Part shown: in pieces, positions 25,921-34,495 of the stretch
How the letters are laid out: each line of letters starts with the position of its first letter
Numbering within the stretch: the first letter of the stretch is position 1
DNA from: Opitutaceae bacterium
Lineage (GTDB): Bacteria; Verrucomicrobiota; Verrucomicrobiia; Opitutales; Opitutaceae
Length of the DNA: 44,889 nt
Direction: 5' to 3'
Assembly (NCBI GenBank): GCA_947474995.1
Contig: CANJNJ010000027.1
Location: 1-44,889 of the forward strand
The notes under the pieces: model-generated
What the model was told of the DNA's origin: nothing
The model's input: the letters and a program-made list of their open reading frames with translations, nothing else
Database searches by the model: none
Translations under genes and position numbers: made by a program

Positions 25921-28725
25921 TTACTTGCCGGTCGCGGCGGGGATGGGCGTGATGGCCTCGTTCAGGGACACCTGGAGCGCCTGCAGGCGTTCCGGGCTTT
26001 CCACGGGAACGTGATCCGCCGGCTCGATGTAGAAGGTGTCAATTGCGACCCCCCGCTCGGTGCCGATGCGGGCGAAAGTGATATCAAAACCATGGTCGCT
26101 GATTGTTTTCGCCAGGCGGTAGAGGAGTCCGATTTGGTCGCGTGCCTGGATTTCCACGATGGTCCGCTCCATGGCAAGCTCGTGATAGACGTCCACGGTC
26201 GGAGGAAAAGAACTCTGCAGCGCCTCACCGGTCGAGGTCGACAGATAGCGCGTCGCGGCAAATTTCCTGGCTTGGGCTTGGATGTCCGGCAGGAGGTCCC
26301 GATTGTCCACCAGCGCTTCCTCGATGGTGCGGGCAAATTTTTCCTGGGCACTGGCGCTTTGGACGGGGCCACGGCCTGGCTCGACGACGTAGAACGTGTC
26401 GATGGCGATGTGGTCGGTGCGCGAGATAACCTTGCCGCCGAGAATGCTGAGACCGGCCACACTGATCGCCCCGGCGAGCTTATAAAACAGGCCGGCCCGG
26501 TCCCACGTGACGACGTTCACCACGGTGAGCGAGCGGTTCAAATCGTCCTTCCATTCAATAATCGGGCGGAGCGACCCGACCGAGTCCGCCGCCGAAATCG
26601 ATTTCAGCAGCCGGTTGACCATCTGGATATGGAGCGAAATCTCGTCGGCGTCGGTATGGATGAAGTAACGATCCGGCAGCAAACCGAAGTGGGCGCTGAT
26701 CTCGTCGGCACTGATGCCCGGGATGGTTTTCGAGATGAGGTCCTGTTGGGTCATTTTTTTCTTTTCCTGTAAGCCGGCGTCCACGGCGGCACCGTGGTTC
26801 AGCCATTCCAGGGTGGCGCGGTAAAGGGTGGTGTGCAACGTGTCCTTGTAACTGTTCCACAGGTCGGCCGCGGTCCCGCGGGCGTCGCAGAAGGTATGGA
26901 CGTAAAGCTCCCGCAGGTGCTCCGCGGTTCCGACCAGTTCGGCAAAGGCGGTGGCAGTGCTGGGATCATCTACATCCCGCTTCTGCCAGAATCGTGCCAT
27001 CGCAAGATGATTTTTAATCACGAACGAGACCGATTCCCGGCCGGCCACGGACACGCCGAGCCGTTCGAGGATGGGCTGGGCCAGCCGGACCCCGCTCTCG
27101 GCATGACCGCGAATGCCTTCCGCCTTGCCGATATCGTGGAGCAACAAGGTCAAATACAGCAAAGCGGGGTCGGTCGTCTCGTGCAGCGCGGCCCGGTATT
27201 TGAGGGTGATGGGCTCGGCTTCGGAGAATATGCGATCGAGCTCCCGGACGGCGTTGAGGGTATGCACATCCGCCGTATATCGGTGATAATACTCGTGTTG
27301 AACGAGGCAGGTCAGGGCGTCGAATTCGGGGATGAACTTCCCCAGCACGCCGAGTTCGTGCATCTTGGCCAGCGCGGGCTGGACCGCTCCCACTTCGGAG
27401 AGGATGGCGCGAAAACAGACGCTGGCATCCGGCGAATGCGCCACTGCGGGCGTGAGGAGGGGGAGGGCCGCGCGAATCAGTTCCGCCAGGTTCACGTCGA
27501 GACCCGCCTCGAGGGTCTGGCAGTGTCGGAACACCCGGATCAGGCGGACGGGATCGTCTTTGAAAATATTCTCATTTTCGGCGGCCAGTTCCTGGCCCCG
27601 CAGAATCAGCCCGTCGAGCCGCTTGGTCCGGCGGAAGCGGGACGCGAGCAGCGTTTCGCGGAACGAACGGGCGGTCCCGGAGGCGTCGTGGCCGATACTG
27701 AGGGCCAGCCGCTCTTCGACGAGCTTCGAAACGCGGAAGATCGACTGCGCCGCCCGATAATAGTCCTGCATGAAATGCTCCACGCGTGGGAGCATGTCGG
27801 GTTCGGCGTAACCCAGGTTTTCCGCGATGCGCGGCTGCAGATCCAGGTTCATCACGTCGGTCGCCCGCGTGTTCATGAAATGCAGTTCGTTGCGGACGCG
27901 CAGCAGGAAGTCGTAGCCGCGACGAAACGCCGCGAGGTCGTCGGCCGGCACATAGTTTTGCCGGGCGAGTTCATCGATGTCCGCGATGTCGAGCTTCACC
28001 CGCGCCATCCAGACGGCGTTCTGATAATCGCGCAGGCCGCCGACGCCGTTCTTGATCTCCGGCTCCTGGTTGAAAACCGTGTTGCCGTATTTTGAGCGCC
28101 GGTTGGTTTGATCGGCGAGCCGCTCGGCGATGTACCGCTTGGGGTCCTCGCTGATGTAATAGCTCCGATAGGCCTGCGAAAACGTGTCGTAGAGCTTCTC
28201 CGAGCCCGCGATTCGCCGCGCCTCGAGCAGCGCCGTCTTCGTCTGAATTTCCCGCCGCGCCTCGATAAAGGCCTCGTCAATCGTGCGGGTGGAATGCCCC
28301 ACCTTGAGGCCGCAATCCCACAGGATGTAGAGAATTTCGTCCGTGAGATGTTGCTGCAGCGGTTTCGCGTCCGCCGGCTTGGTCTTGGTCGGAAACAGAA
28401 ACATCACGTCGACGTCACTCAGTGGCGAAAGCTCGCCGCGGCCATAACCGCCGAGCGCCACGAGGGTAACGGGGGTGGGCTGCGTTCCGAGCTTCTGCGC
28501 GTAGGAATCGATCGCGTAGTTGAACAGGTGAACCAGGATCTCATCGATCGTCTGGGCCCGGTCGTGGACGATTTGCAGACCGGAGGCTCCGGCGGCGTGG
28601 CGGGCCTGCAGGGCTGCGGTCTCGGTTCGCAGGAATTCCTTGCACGCGACCAGTCGCGCCGCGACCGGCACCGTGCCGGAGAATTGCAGCTTTTGACTGG
28701 CGTGTTGAAGGAACTCGGTGGACAT
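25921..28725 (-). CDS. glnD: [Protein-PII] uridylyltransferase / uridylyl-removing enzyme
   Basis: 934 residues from ATG 28723-28725 (MSTEFLQHASQ). The open frame extends to 28914 without a better start. The nucleotidyltransferase motif GGYGRGELSPLSDVD is at 92-106, followed by a long helical region. An HD domain (LLLHDIGKAEGIRGHAESG) is responsible for uridylyl removal. Two C-terminal ACT domains (about 735-815 and 845-925, e.g. RAGLFYKLAGAISVAGL and RDQIGLLYRLAKTISDHGFD) sense glutamine. GlnD adds UMP to PII under nitrogen limitation and removes it when glutamine is high. Length and domain order match the family. It is divergent from valS across about 270 bp, and the GAF kinase follows on the same strand. 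Confidence 0.97.
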   Translation of the reverse strand: MSTEFLQHASQKLQFSGTVPVAARLVACKEFLRTETAALQARHAAGASGLQIVHDRAQTIDEILVHLFNYAIDSYAQKLGTQPTPVTLVALGGYGRGELSPLSDVDVMFLFPTKTKPADAKPLQQHLTDEILYILWDCGLKVGHSTRTIDEAFIEARREIQTKTALLEARRIAGSEKLYDTFSQAYRSYYISEDPKRYIAERLADQTNRRSKYGNTVFNQEPEIKNGVGGLRDYQNAVWMARVKLDIADIDELARQNYVPADDLAAFRRGYDFLLRVRNELHFMNTRATDVMNLDLQPRIAENLGYAEPDMLPRVEHFMQDYYRAAQSIFRVSKLVEERLALSIGHDASGTARSFRETLLASRFRRTKRLDGLILRGQELAAENENIFKDDPVRLIRVFRHCQTLEAGLDVNLAELIRAALPLLTPAVAHSPDASVCFRAILSEVGAVQPALAKMHELGVLGKFIPEFDALTCLVQHEYYHRYTADVHTLNAVRELDRIFSEAEPITLKYRAALHETTDPALLYLTLLLHDIGKAEGIRGHAESGVRLAQPILERLGVSVAGRESVSFVIKNHLAMARFWQKRDVDDPSTATAFAELVGTAEHLRELYVHTFCDARGTAADLWNSYKDTLHTTLYRATLEWLNHGAAVDAGLQEKKKMTQQDLISKTIPGISADEISAHFGLLPDRYFIHTDADEISLHIQMVNRLLKSISAADSVGSLRPIIEWKDDLNRSLTVVNVVTWDRAGLFYKLAGAISVAGLSILGGKVISRTDHIAIDTFYVVEPGRGPVQSASAQEKFARTIEEALVDNRDLLPDIQAQARKFAATRYLSTSTGEALQSSFPPTVDVYHELAMERTIVEIQARDQIGLLYRLAKTISDHGFDITFARIGTERGVAIDTFYIEPADHVPVESPERLQALQVSLNEAITPIPAATGK

Positions 28726-28996
28726 GGAAATAGCGGTTTCCAAGCATCGAACAGCGGGGAGGGAACATTCAACGCTCAAGTGCGCCCTGGGTTGGTGGGA
28801 GTGCCATGGCGATCGATGGTAACGCTGGTGGGGTTCGCCCGGGAGCGCGGTCGCCTCCGGTGGCCTGATGCTCGGAATGCGGCCGAGGAGGCCGCGCTCC
28901 CCGAGGCTCGGCACCGCGAAGCGTATCAGGAACTAACCACTTGCCTCGCGCCGCCGTGCCGGGTTTTCTCGCCGGTTTAGCATCCAACACCGACCT

Positions 28997-31729
28997 ATGG
29001 CCGAGATCAGCAAGAGCTACGAAGCGCGCGACGTTGAAAAGAAATGGTATGCCGCTTGGCAGGCTGCGCAGGCGTTTGCGGGGAAGGTCGCGCCCGACAA
29101 GGAGCCGTATTCCATCGTGATGCCACCGCCCAACGTGACGGGCGTGTTAACGATGGGGCATGTGCTGAACAATAGCTTGCAGGACATTCTCATCCGGCGC
29201 GCCCGCTTGGAAGGCCGCTCCGCCCTGTGGCTGCCCGGCACGGATCACGCCGGCATCGCGACTCAGACCGTCGTCGAGCGCGAGCTGCGCAAGCAGAAGA
29301 AGACCCGCCGCGATTTGGGGCGGGAAAAGTTCCTCGAGCAGGTCTGGGCCTGGCGGCACGAGAAGGGTGGCATCATTCTCGAACAGCTGCGCCGACTCGG
29401 AGCCTCGTGTGACTGGGATCGCGCGCAGTTCACCATGGACCCGCACTATTCGCGGGCGGTGTTGAACGTGTTCGTCGACCTTTACGGCAAGGGCCACATC
29501 TATCGCGGCAAGCGGATGGTGAACTGGTGTCCGGCGTCGCAGACGGCGCTGAGCGACGAGGAAGTGATCATGAAGCCCGTCAACGGCGCGATGTACCGCG
29601 TGCGGTACGAACTGGTTGACGCGCCCGGCCACTACATCGAGGTCAAGACCACGCGCCCCGAAACGATTCCCGGCGACGTCGCGATTGCCGTGCACCCCGC
29701 CGACCCGCGCTACGCCAGCCTCCTGGGCAAGAAAGTGCGCCGTCCCCTCGGGCCGGCCGCGGAAATTCCGATTATTGCGGACAATGCGGTGGATCGTGAA
29801 TTTGGCACCGGTGCGCTCAAGATTACGCCGGCACACGACAAGGCGGACTTCGAAGTGGGCCTCCGGCACAAGTTGCCGACGATCGACGTGCTGCGAGCGG
29901 ACGGCGTGTTGAACGAATTCGCGGGTCCCGAACTCGCCGGGCTCGATCGCTTTGCCGGCCGAAAGCTGGCGGCGGAATTGCTCAAGGCCTCGGGTGCGCT
30001 CGTGGCCGAGGAGCCTTACGCCAACAATGTCGGCTATTCTGAGCGCGCCGATGTTCCGATCGAACCGCGGCTGACCTGGCAGTGGTGGCTGCGTTATCCC
30101 CGCGTGGAGGAAGCCCGGACCGCCGTGCGCGACGGCCATATCAAGTTTCATCCCGAACGTTGGAGCAAAGTCTATCTCCACTGGCTCGAAAATATCCAGG
30201 ATTGGTGCATCAGCCGCCAGCTGTGGTGGGGCCACCGGATTCCGGTTTGGTATCGGAAGGGTCTCGACAAGGAAAACCTCACGCCGGCCGACCTCGGTGA
30301 TCCGGCGAAGGTCCACGTTTCGCTCGACGGCCCGGCCGACTCGGAAAATTGGGTGCAGGAGGACGACGTGCTCGACACGTGGGCGTCGTCGTGGCTCTGG
30401 CCGTTTGCGACGATGGGCTGGCCTGATCCGGCCGCGGCCACGTCGGCGGGACTCGATTACTTTTATCCGACCACGACGCTGGTGACGGGGCCGGACATTA
30501 TTTTCTTCTGGGTCGCCCGGATGATTATGGCCGGCCTGGAGTTCATGCGGCCGGGTGAATCCCTCGAGCGACGGATTCCGTTCAAGCACGTGTATTTCAC
30601 GGGCATCATTCGCGACGGGCAGGGTCGCAAGATGTCGAAATCGCTCGGCAACTCGCCGGACCCCCTGGATTTGATCGAGAAGTACGGAGCCGACGGCTTG
30701 CGCTTCGGCATTGTTTCGATTGCGCCGCAGGGCCAGGACCTTCGCTTTCAGGAAGATCGCATCGAGAGCGGCAAGAATTTCTGCAACAAGCTCTGGAACG
30801 CGTGCCGCTTCCGGCAGATGAGCGGCGAGGCTGGCGACAATTCCTCGCTCGCGGCGATCGTGAACCGGCTGGAGGCGAAGAAATTCGATGCCGACGATCA
30901 CGCGATTCTCGACCGGCTCTTCGCGACAACGCGTGAGGTGGATCGATGCTTTCAGGAATTCGAATTCAGCGCCGCGGTGCAGGCCATGTATGGGTTCTTC
31001 TGGAATGATTTTTGCGACTGGTATGTCGAGGTTTCGAAGTCGAAACTCCAGTCGCCTGAGACCAAGGGCAACTGTCTCACAATTCAGGATCTGGTGCTGC
31101 GCCAGACCCTGCTGCTCCTCCATCCGGTCATTCCGTTCATCACGGAGGAGCTTTGGCAGCAATTGGGCTATGCCACCGCCGGTAACTTCATCGAGGAGAC
31201 GCGGCTCGAGAACGCCTCGCAGTTGGCCACCACGTCGATGGCCGGCGGCCTCGTCCTCGATCGCGCGGCCGTGGCGGCCGTCGAAAAGCTCAAGGAATTC
31301 ATTTCAAAAGCCCGCGCGCTGAAGGCCGACCACAATCTGGCCAGTCGCCGCGACGTGCGCTTTTTTGTTACCACCTCTGATGCTCACTGGGCGGTGCTTG
31401 CCGCCAATCTCGTCAGCCTGAGCCGGATGGCCGGCGCCGTGGAGATCAGCCGCCGGGACGCGGTCGACGGTGCCCCGGCGGTGGTGACGTTGCTGGGCAC
31501 GCTGTACCTCGATTTGGCCAGCACGGTCGACGCCGGCGCCGAGAAAGTGCGCCTGGCGAGGGAGCTCGAGCAAATTTCCAAGCACATCGCGGGAACCGAG
31601 GCCCGGCTTGCGAACCAGGCCTTTGTCAGCAAGGCGCCGCCCGCCGTGCTCGAGGGTGCTCGAAAACAACTCGCGGATCAGCAGGCGAAGCGAGCCGAGC
31701 TCGAGCGCTTGCTGAAATCGCTCGGCTGA
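28997..31729 (+). CDS. valS: Valyl-tRNA synthetase
   Basis: 910 residues from ATG 28997. Class I synthetase signatures: PPPNVTGVLTMGH, with the HIGH-equivalent TMGH at 52-55, and KMSKS at 545-549 (RKMSKSLGNSPDPLDLI). Also visible are the CP1 editing domain (TTRPETIPGDVAIAVHP, TPAHDKADFEVG), WCISRQLWWGHRIPVWY, and the anticodon-binding helical domain. A C-terminal coiled coil typical of ValRS (from about 840, ARELEQISKHIAG) ends the protein. It charges tRNA-Val and edits mischarged threonine. It is probably the first gene of a run with the FMN reductase 12 bp downstream and the hydrolase after it. Confidence 0.98.
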   Translation: MAEISKSYEARDVEKKWYAAWQAAQAFAGKVAPDKEPYSIVMPPPNVTGVLTMGHVLNNSLQDILIRRARLEGRSALWLPGTDHAGIATQTVVERELRKQKKTRRDLGREKFLEQVWAWRHEKGGIILEQLRRLGASCDWDRAQFTMDPHYSRAVLNVFVDLYGKGHIYRGKRMVNWCPASQTALSDEEVIMKPVNGAMYRVRYELVDAPGHYIEVKTTRPETIPGDVAIAVHPADPRYASLLGKKVRRPLGPAAEIPIIADNAVDREFGTGALKITPAHDKADFEVGLRHKLPTIDVLRADGVLNEFAGPELAGLDRFAGRKLAAELLKASGALVAEEPYANNVGYSERADVPIEPRLTWQWWLRYPRVEEARTAVRDGHIKFHPERWSKVYLHWLENIQDWCISRQLWWGHRIPVWYRKGLDKENLTPADLGDPAKVHVSLDGPADSENWVQEDDVLDTWASSWLWPFATMGWPDPAAATSAGLDYFYPTTTLVTGPDIIFFWVARMIMAGLEFMRPGESLERRIPFKHVYFTGIIRDGQGRKMSKSLGNSPDPLDLIEKYGADGLRFGIVSIAPQGQDLRFQEDRIESGKNFCNKLWNACRFRQMSGEAGDNSSLAAIVNRLEAKKFDADDHAILDRLFATTREVDRCFQEFEFSAAVQAMYGFFWNDFCDWYVEVSKSKLQSPETKGNCLTIQDLVLRQTLLLLHPVIPFITEELWQQLGYATAGNFIEETRLENASQLATTSMAGGLVLDRAAVAAVEKLKEFISKARALKADHNLASRRDVRFFVTTSDAHWAVLAANLVSLSRMAGAVEISRRDAVDGAPAVVTLLGTLYLDLASTVDAGAEKVRLARELEQISKHIAGTEARLANQAFVSKAPPAVLEGARKQLADQQAKRAELERLLKSLG

Positions 31730-31741
31730 GTTTGCTCGGGC

Positions 31742-32308
31742 ATGGCCACCTCGCCCCGTATTCTCGCTTTGGCCGGCAGCGCCCGGCGCGATTCGCTCAA
31801 TCGAAAATTTTTGACCGTGGCGGTCCAGGCCGCGCGCGACGCCGGGGGCGAGGTGACGCTCATCGATCTCAACGCCTACGAGCTGCCGCTGTACCACGGC
31901 GATCGTGAGGACGAGCAGGGGCTGCCCGCCAATGCGACGAAGCTCATCGAGCTTATCGCGCAACACCAGGCGTTGCTGATCGCCTCGCCGGAGTACAACG
32001 CGATGCTCACGCCGCTCTTGAAGAACACGATCGATTGGTGCACGCGCGGCGCCGACAACCCCTTCGTGGGCAAAGTGGCCGCGGTCATCTCGGCGTCGCC
32101 GGGGGCGTTCGGCGGGATTCGTTCCCTGCAGCTCGCGCAGCAACTCCTGTTGAAGCTTGGCTGTCATGTCGTGCCGGGGCAGACGACGCTGCCGCACGCC
32201 GACAAGGCTTTTGCCGCGGATGGCACCTTGACGGAGGCGCGGGCACTGAAGGCCGTGAAGGCGCACGCCGTCGATCTCGTCCGCCTCGCCGCCAAATTCG
32301 TCTCCTAA
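31742..32308 (+). CDS. NADPH-dependent FMN reductase family protein
   Basis: 188 residues, flavodoxin-like fold. The N-terminal phosphate-binding loop is LAGSARRDSLNRKFL. ASPEYNAMLTPLLKNTIDW is the family's SPEYN motif that contacts FMN, and later SPGAFGGIRS closes the flavin site. The family includes chromate, quinone and azo reductases, so the in vivo substrate cannot be assigned. It starts at ATG 31742, 12 bp after valS, and probably shares its transcript. Confidence 0.92.
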   Translation: MATSPRILALAGSARRDSLNRKFLTVAVQAARDAGGEVTLIDLNAYELPLYHGDREDEQGLPANATKLIELIAQHQALLIASPEYNAMLTPLLKNTIDWCTRGADNPFVGKVAAVISASPGAFGGIRSLQLAQQLLLKLGCHVVPGQTTLPHADKAFAADGTLTEARALKAVKAHAVDLVRLAAKFVS

Positions 32309-32314
32309 GTTTTT

Positions 32315-33385
32315 ATGCGACGCGGATTCCTCGGCCTGCTTGCTTTCGTCCTCGGCGTGGCGGCGGCCCGGGCGGTGGAATTGGCCGTGCCGCGCGAAGG
32401 TGATTTCAGGCTGAAGAATTTTGTCTTCACGTCGGGCGAGTCACTGCCCGAGTTGCGGGTTCATTACCGTACGTTCGGCGAACCCCGGCGTGACGCGCAG
32501 GGCGTGGTGCGGAATGCGGTGCTCATTCTCCATGGCACCGGAGGCGACGGCGCCCAGTTTCTGCGCCCGGAATTTGCGAATGATTTGTTTGGCCCCGGTC
32601 AGCCCTTGGACGTCGCGAAGTTCTACGTCATCCTTCGCGACGGCCTTGGACACGGACAGTCGAGCAAGCCGAGCGACGGCCTGCGGGCCGCGTTTCCCCG
32701 CTATCGCTATCGCGACATGATCGAGGCCGACTACCGGCTGCTCACAGAGGGGTTGGGCATCAACCATGCACGGTTGGTCATGGGGACTTCGATGGGCGGC
32801 ATGCACACCTGGCTCTGGGGCGAGCTGCATCCCGAATTCATGGACGCGTTGATGCCGCTGGCCAGCGTGCCGAGCCAGATTGCCGGTCGCAACCGGGCCT
32901 TCCGGCGCGTGATTATCGATGCGTTGCGCGGTGATCCCTCCTGGCGCGGGGGGAACTATGCGGGGCAGCCCCCGTCGTTGCGCGTCGGGGCGGAAATGCT
33001 GTTCTTGATGTCGAGCAACACGGTGCTCCGTCAGCAGGAAGCACCGACGTTGGCGAAGGCGGACGCCGTGCTGGAGGCGTTCGTGGCCGCCTATGTGAAG
33101 ACCGGGGACGCGAACGATCTGCTCTACGCGGTCGAGGCCTCGGCGGACTACGATCCGGCGCCGACACTGGAAAAAATTCGCGTTCCGCTGGTCGCGGTGA
33201 ACACAGCGGACGACCTGATCAACCCGCCGGAACTCGGCATATTGGAGCGCGAAATCCGGCGCGTGCCACGCGGCCGGGCCGTGATCTTGCCACTGAGTTC
33301 TGAAACGCGCGGCCATGGTTCGCATACCGTCGCGAAACTCTGGCAGAACGAACTCGTCGCGTTGCTGCAGGCCTCGGAACCCTGA
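32315..33385 (+). CDS. Exported alpha/beta hydrolase, homoserine acetyltransferase-like
   Basis: 356 residues with a signal peptide (MRRGFLGLLAFVLGVAAARA). The fold and spacing resemble MetX: HGTGGDG oxyanion region, RDGLGHGQSSKPS, nucleophile elbow GTSMGGMHT (S159), acid D299/D300 in NTADDLINPP and base histidine in RGHGSHT (H334 or H337). True MetX is cytoplasmic. An exported copy with a shortened lid more likely acts as a hydrolase or acyltransferase on an unknown substrate. ATG 32315 lies 6 bp after the reductase stop, so this is probably the last gene of the valS run. Confidence 0.88.
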   Translation: MRRGFLGLLAFVLGVAAARAVELAVPREGDFRLKNFVFTSGESLPELRVHYRTFGEPRRDAQGVVRNAVLILHGTGGDGAQFLRPEFANDLFGPGQPLDVAKFYVILRDGLGHGQSSKPSDGLRAAFPRYRYRDMIEADYRLLTEGLGINHARLVMGTSMGGMHTWLWGELHPEFMDALMPLASVPSQIAGRNRAFRRVIIDALRGDPSWRGGNYAGQPPSLRVGAEMLFLMSSNTVLRQQEAPTLAKADAVLEAFVAAYVKTGDANDLLYAVEASADYDPAPTLEKIRVPLVAVNTADDLINPPELGILEREIRRVPRGRAVILPLSSETRGHGSHTVAKLWQNELVALLQASEP

Positions 33386-33588
33386 AGCGTGCTTCGCCCC
33401 AGGCTGGAACGTCGCCGTTGGAGTGCATTCCCGCTCCTAGGCAACAGCGCCGGTGTCATCTTCGGGAGAAGCGCGACGCCCTCCTAGACCGAAGGCCATC
33501 CCGGCTCTCCCGAGCGGGGCGACAAAAGCCTTCGTTTCTTCCTGTCCCGCGCCAAATAAGTTTTGCGGCGGGGGCGGTCCACTTTCCG

Positions 33589-34224
33589 CTACGGCCGAAA
33601 CGGATCCGCGCGGTAAGGTAGCATGCCGGGCATATCGCCGAGGTAATCGCCCCGGTAGCCGCCCGGTCCCTTCACGTGTGTTTCGGTGTAGCCGATCGTC
33701 ACGGAGTACTTCTTCTCCGGGTCTTCCATGCTCATGACCATGGAGCCGCTCTTGACACTCGAGCCGCCGCCCCAGCCGTAGGTCAGCGAGACCGAACCGT
33801 GGATTTCGCGCTCTTTCTTTTTTTCGAGAATCCGCACCGGTGCAGACGAGAGCAGGGGCGGGGGAGCGAGAAGTGAGGCGTTGGAGCGAGGAACCTGGAT
33901 GCCTTGGATCAGGCCGTCGATGCGGGTAACCTCTTCAGCTGTGAGTTGGCTGAGGCCGGCATTGCGGCGTTCGTCCGCCGTCAGGCGTTCCCCAAATTTG
34001 ACCGGTGCATCGGCTTCCCGTGTGCCCGTGAGAAACGCAAACGTGTCCCGTCGCACCAGGGCGTCGAGAACGGCCACTTGATCCGAGGTGAGCCGGGCGA
34101 GGCCGGACTCGGCGCGCTCCGTGGCATTGAGTTGCAGGGAAAAGCGCGAACTCTCCGCGGCGGAGCAAATGGCGCTCAGGGTGGCGAAGGCCACCGCCCG
34201 GAAAAGTGTCCACGTCTTGGTCAC
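33589..34224 (-). CDS. Exported protein with repeated helical motif, unknown function
   Basis: About 211 residues from GTG 34222-34224, chosen because a signal peptide follows (KTWTLFRAVAFATLSAICSAA). A start at 34365 would put 47 residues before it. Two related helical units occur: NATERAESGLARLTSDQVAVLDALV and, about 40 residues later, LTADERRNAGLSQLTAEEVTRIDGLI. Each has a conserved GL-x-x-LT-x-x-x-V pattern. The C-terminal half is beta-like and Gly/Tyr-rich (SVSLTYGWGGGSS, SVTIGYTETHVKG). No named domain is recognised. It is convergent with the MetX-like hydrolase gene. Confidence 0.7.
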   Translation of the reverse strand: MTKTWTLFRAVAFATLSAICSAAESSRFSLQLNATERAESGLARLTSDQVAVLDALVRRDTFAFLTGTREADAPVKFGERLTADERRNAGLSQLTAEEVTRIDGLIQGIQVPRSNASLLAPPPLLSSAPVRILEKKKEREIHGSVSLTYGWGGGSSVKSGSMVMSMEDPEKKYSVTIGYTETHVKGPGGYRGDYLGDMPGMLPYRADPFRP

Positions 34225-34495
34225 GAGGTGAAATTGGTGCAACCAGTCCGCAGACTCACGATCAATCTTCGGGTTCCTCCTATCTTCCGCCAACTCGGCA
34301 AGAGCGAGTACGGCTCCGATTGTCACACGTGCCGGGCCTGAGGGCCATCGGGCGGTCGGACCCAAGGGGGCAGCGGTGCGCGAGATAGAAGTTTAGCGCC
34401 GGGGATTGCATCGTTGGGCAAACTCATCCGTCATGCAGCCGCGAAATCCCGCGCGGGCGGGCGCCCCCAACTGACTCCCTCGCCCACTGTAACTC

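Noticed and set aside
29147-31162. Minus-strand 671-codon frame opposite valS
   Set aside because: Shadow of a fully convincing ValRS gene.
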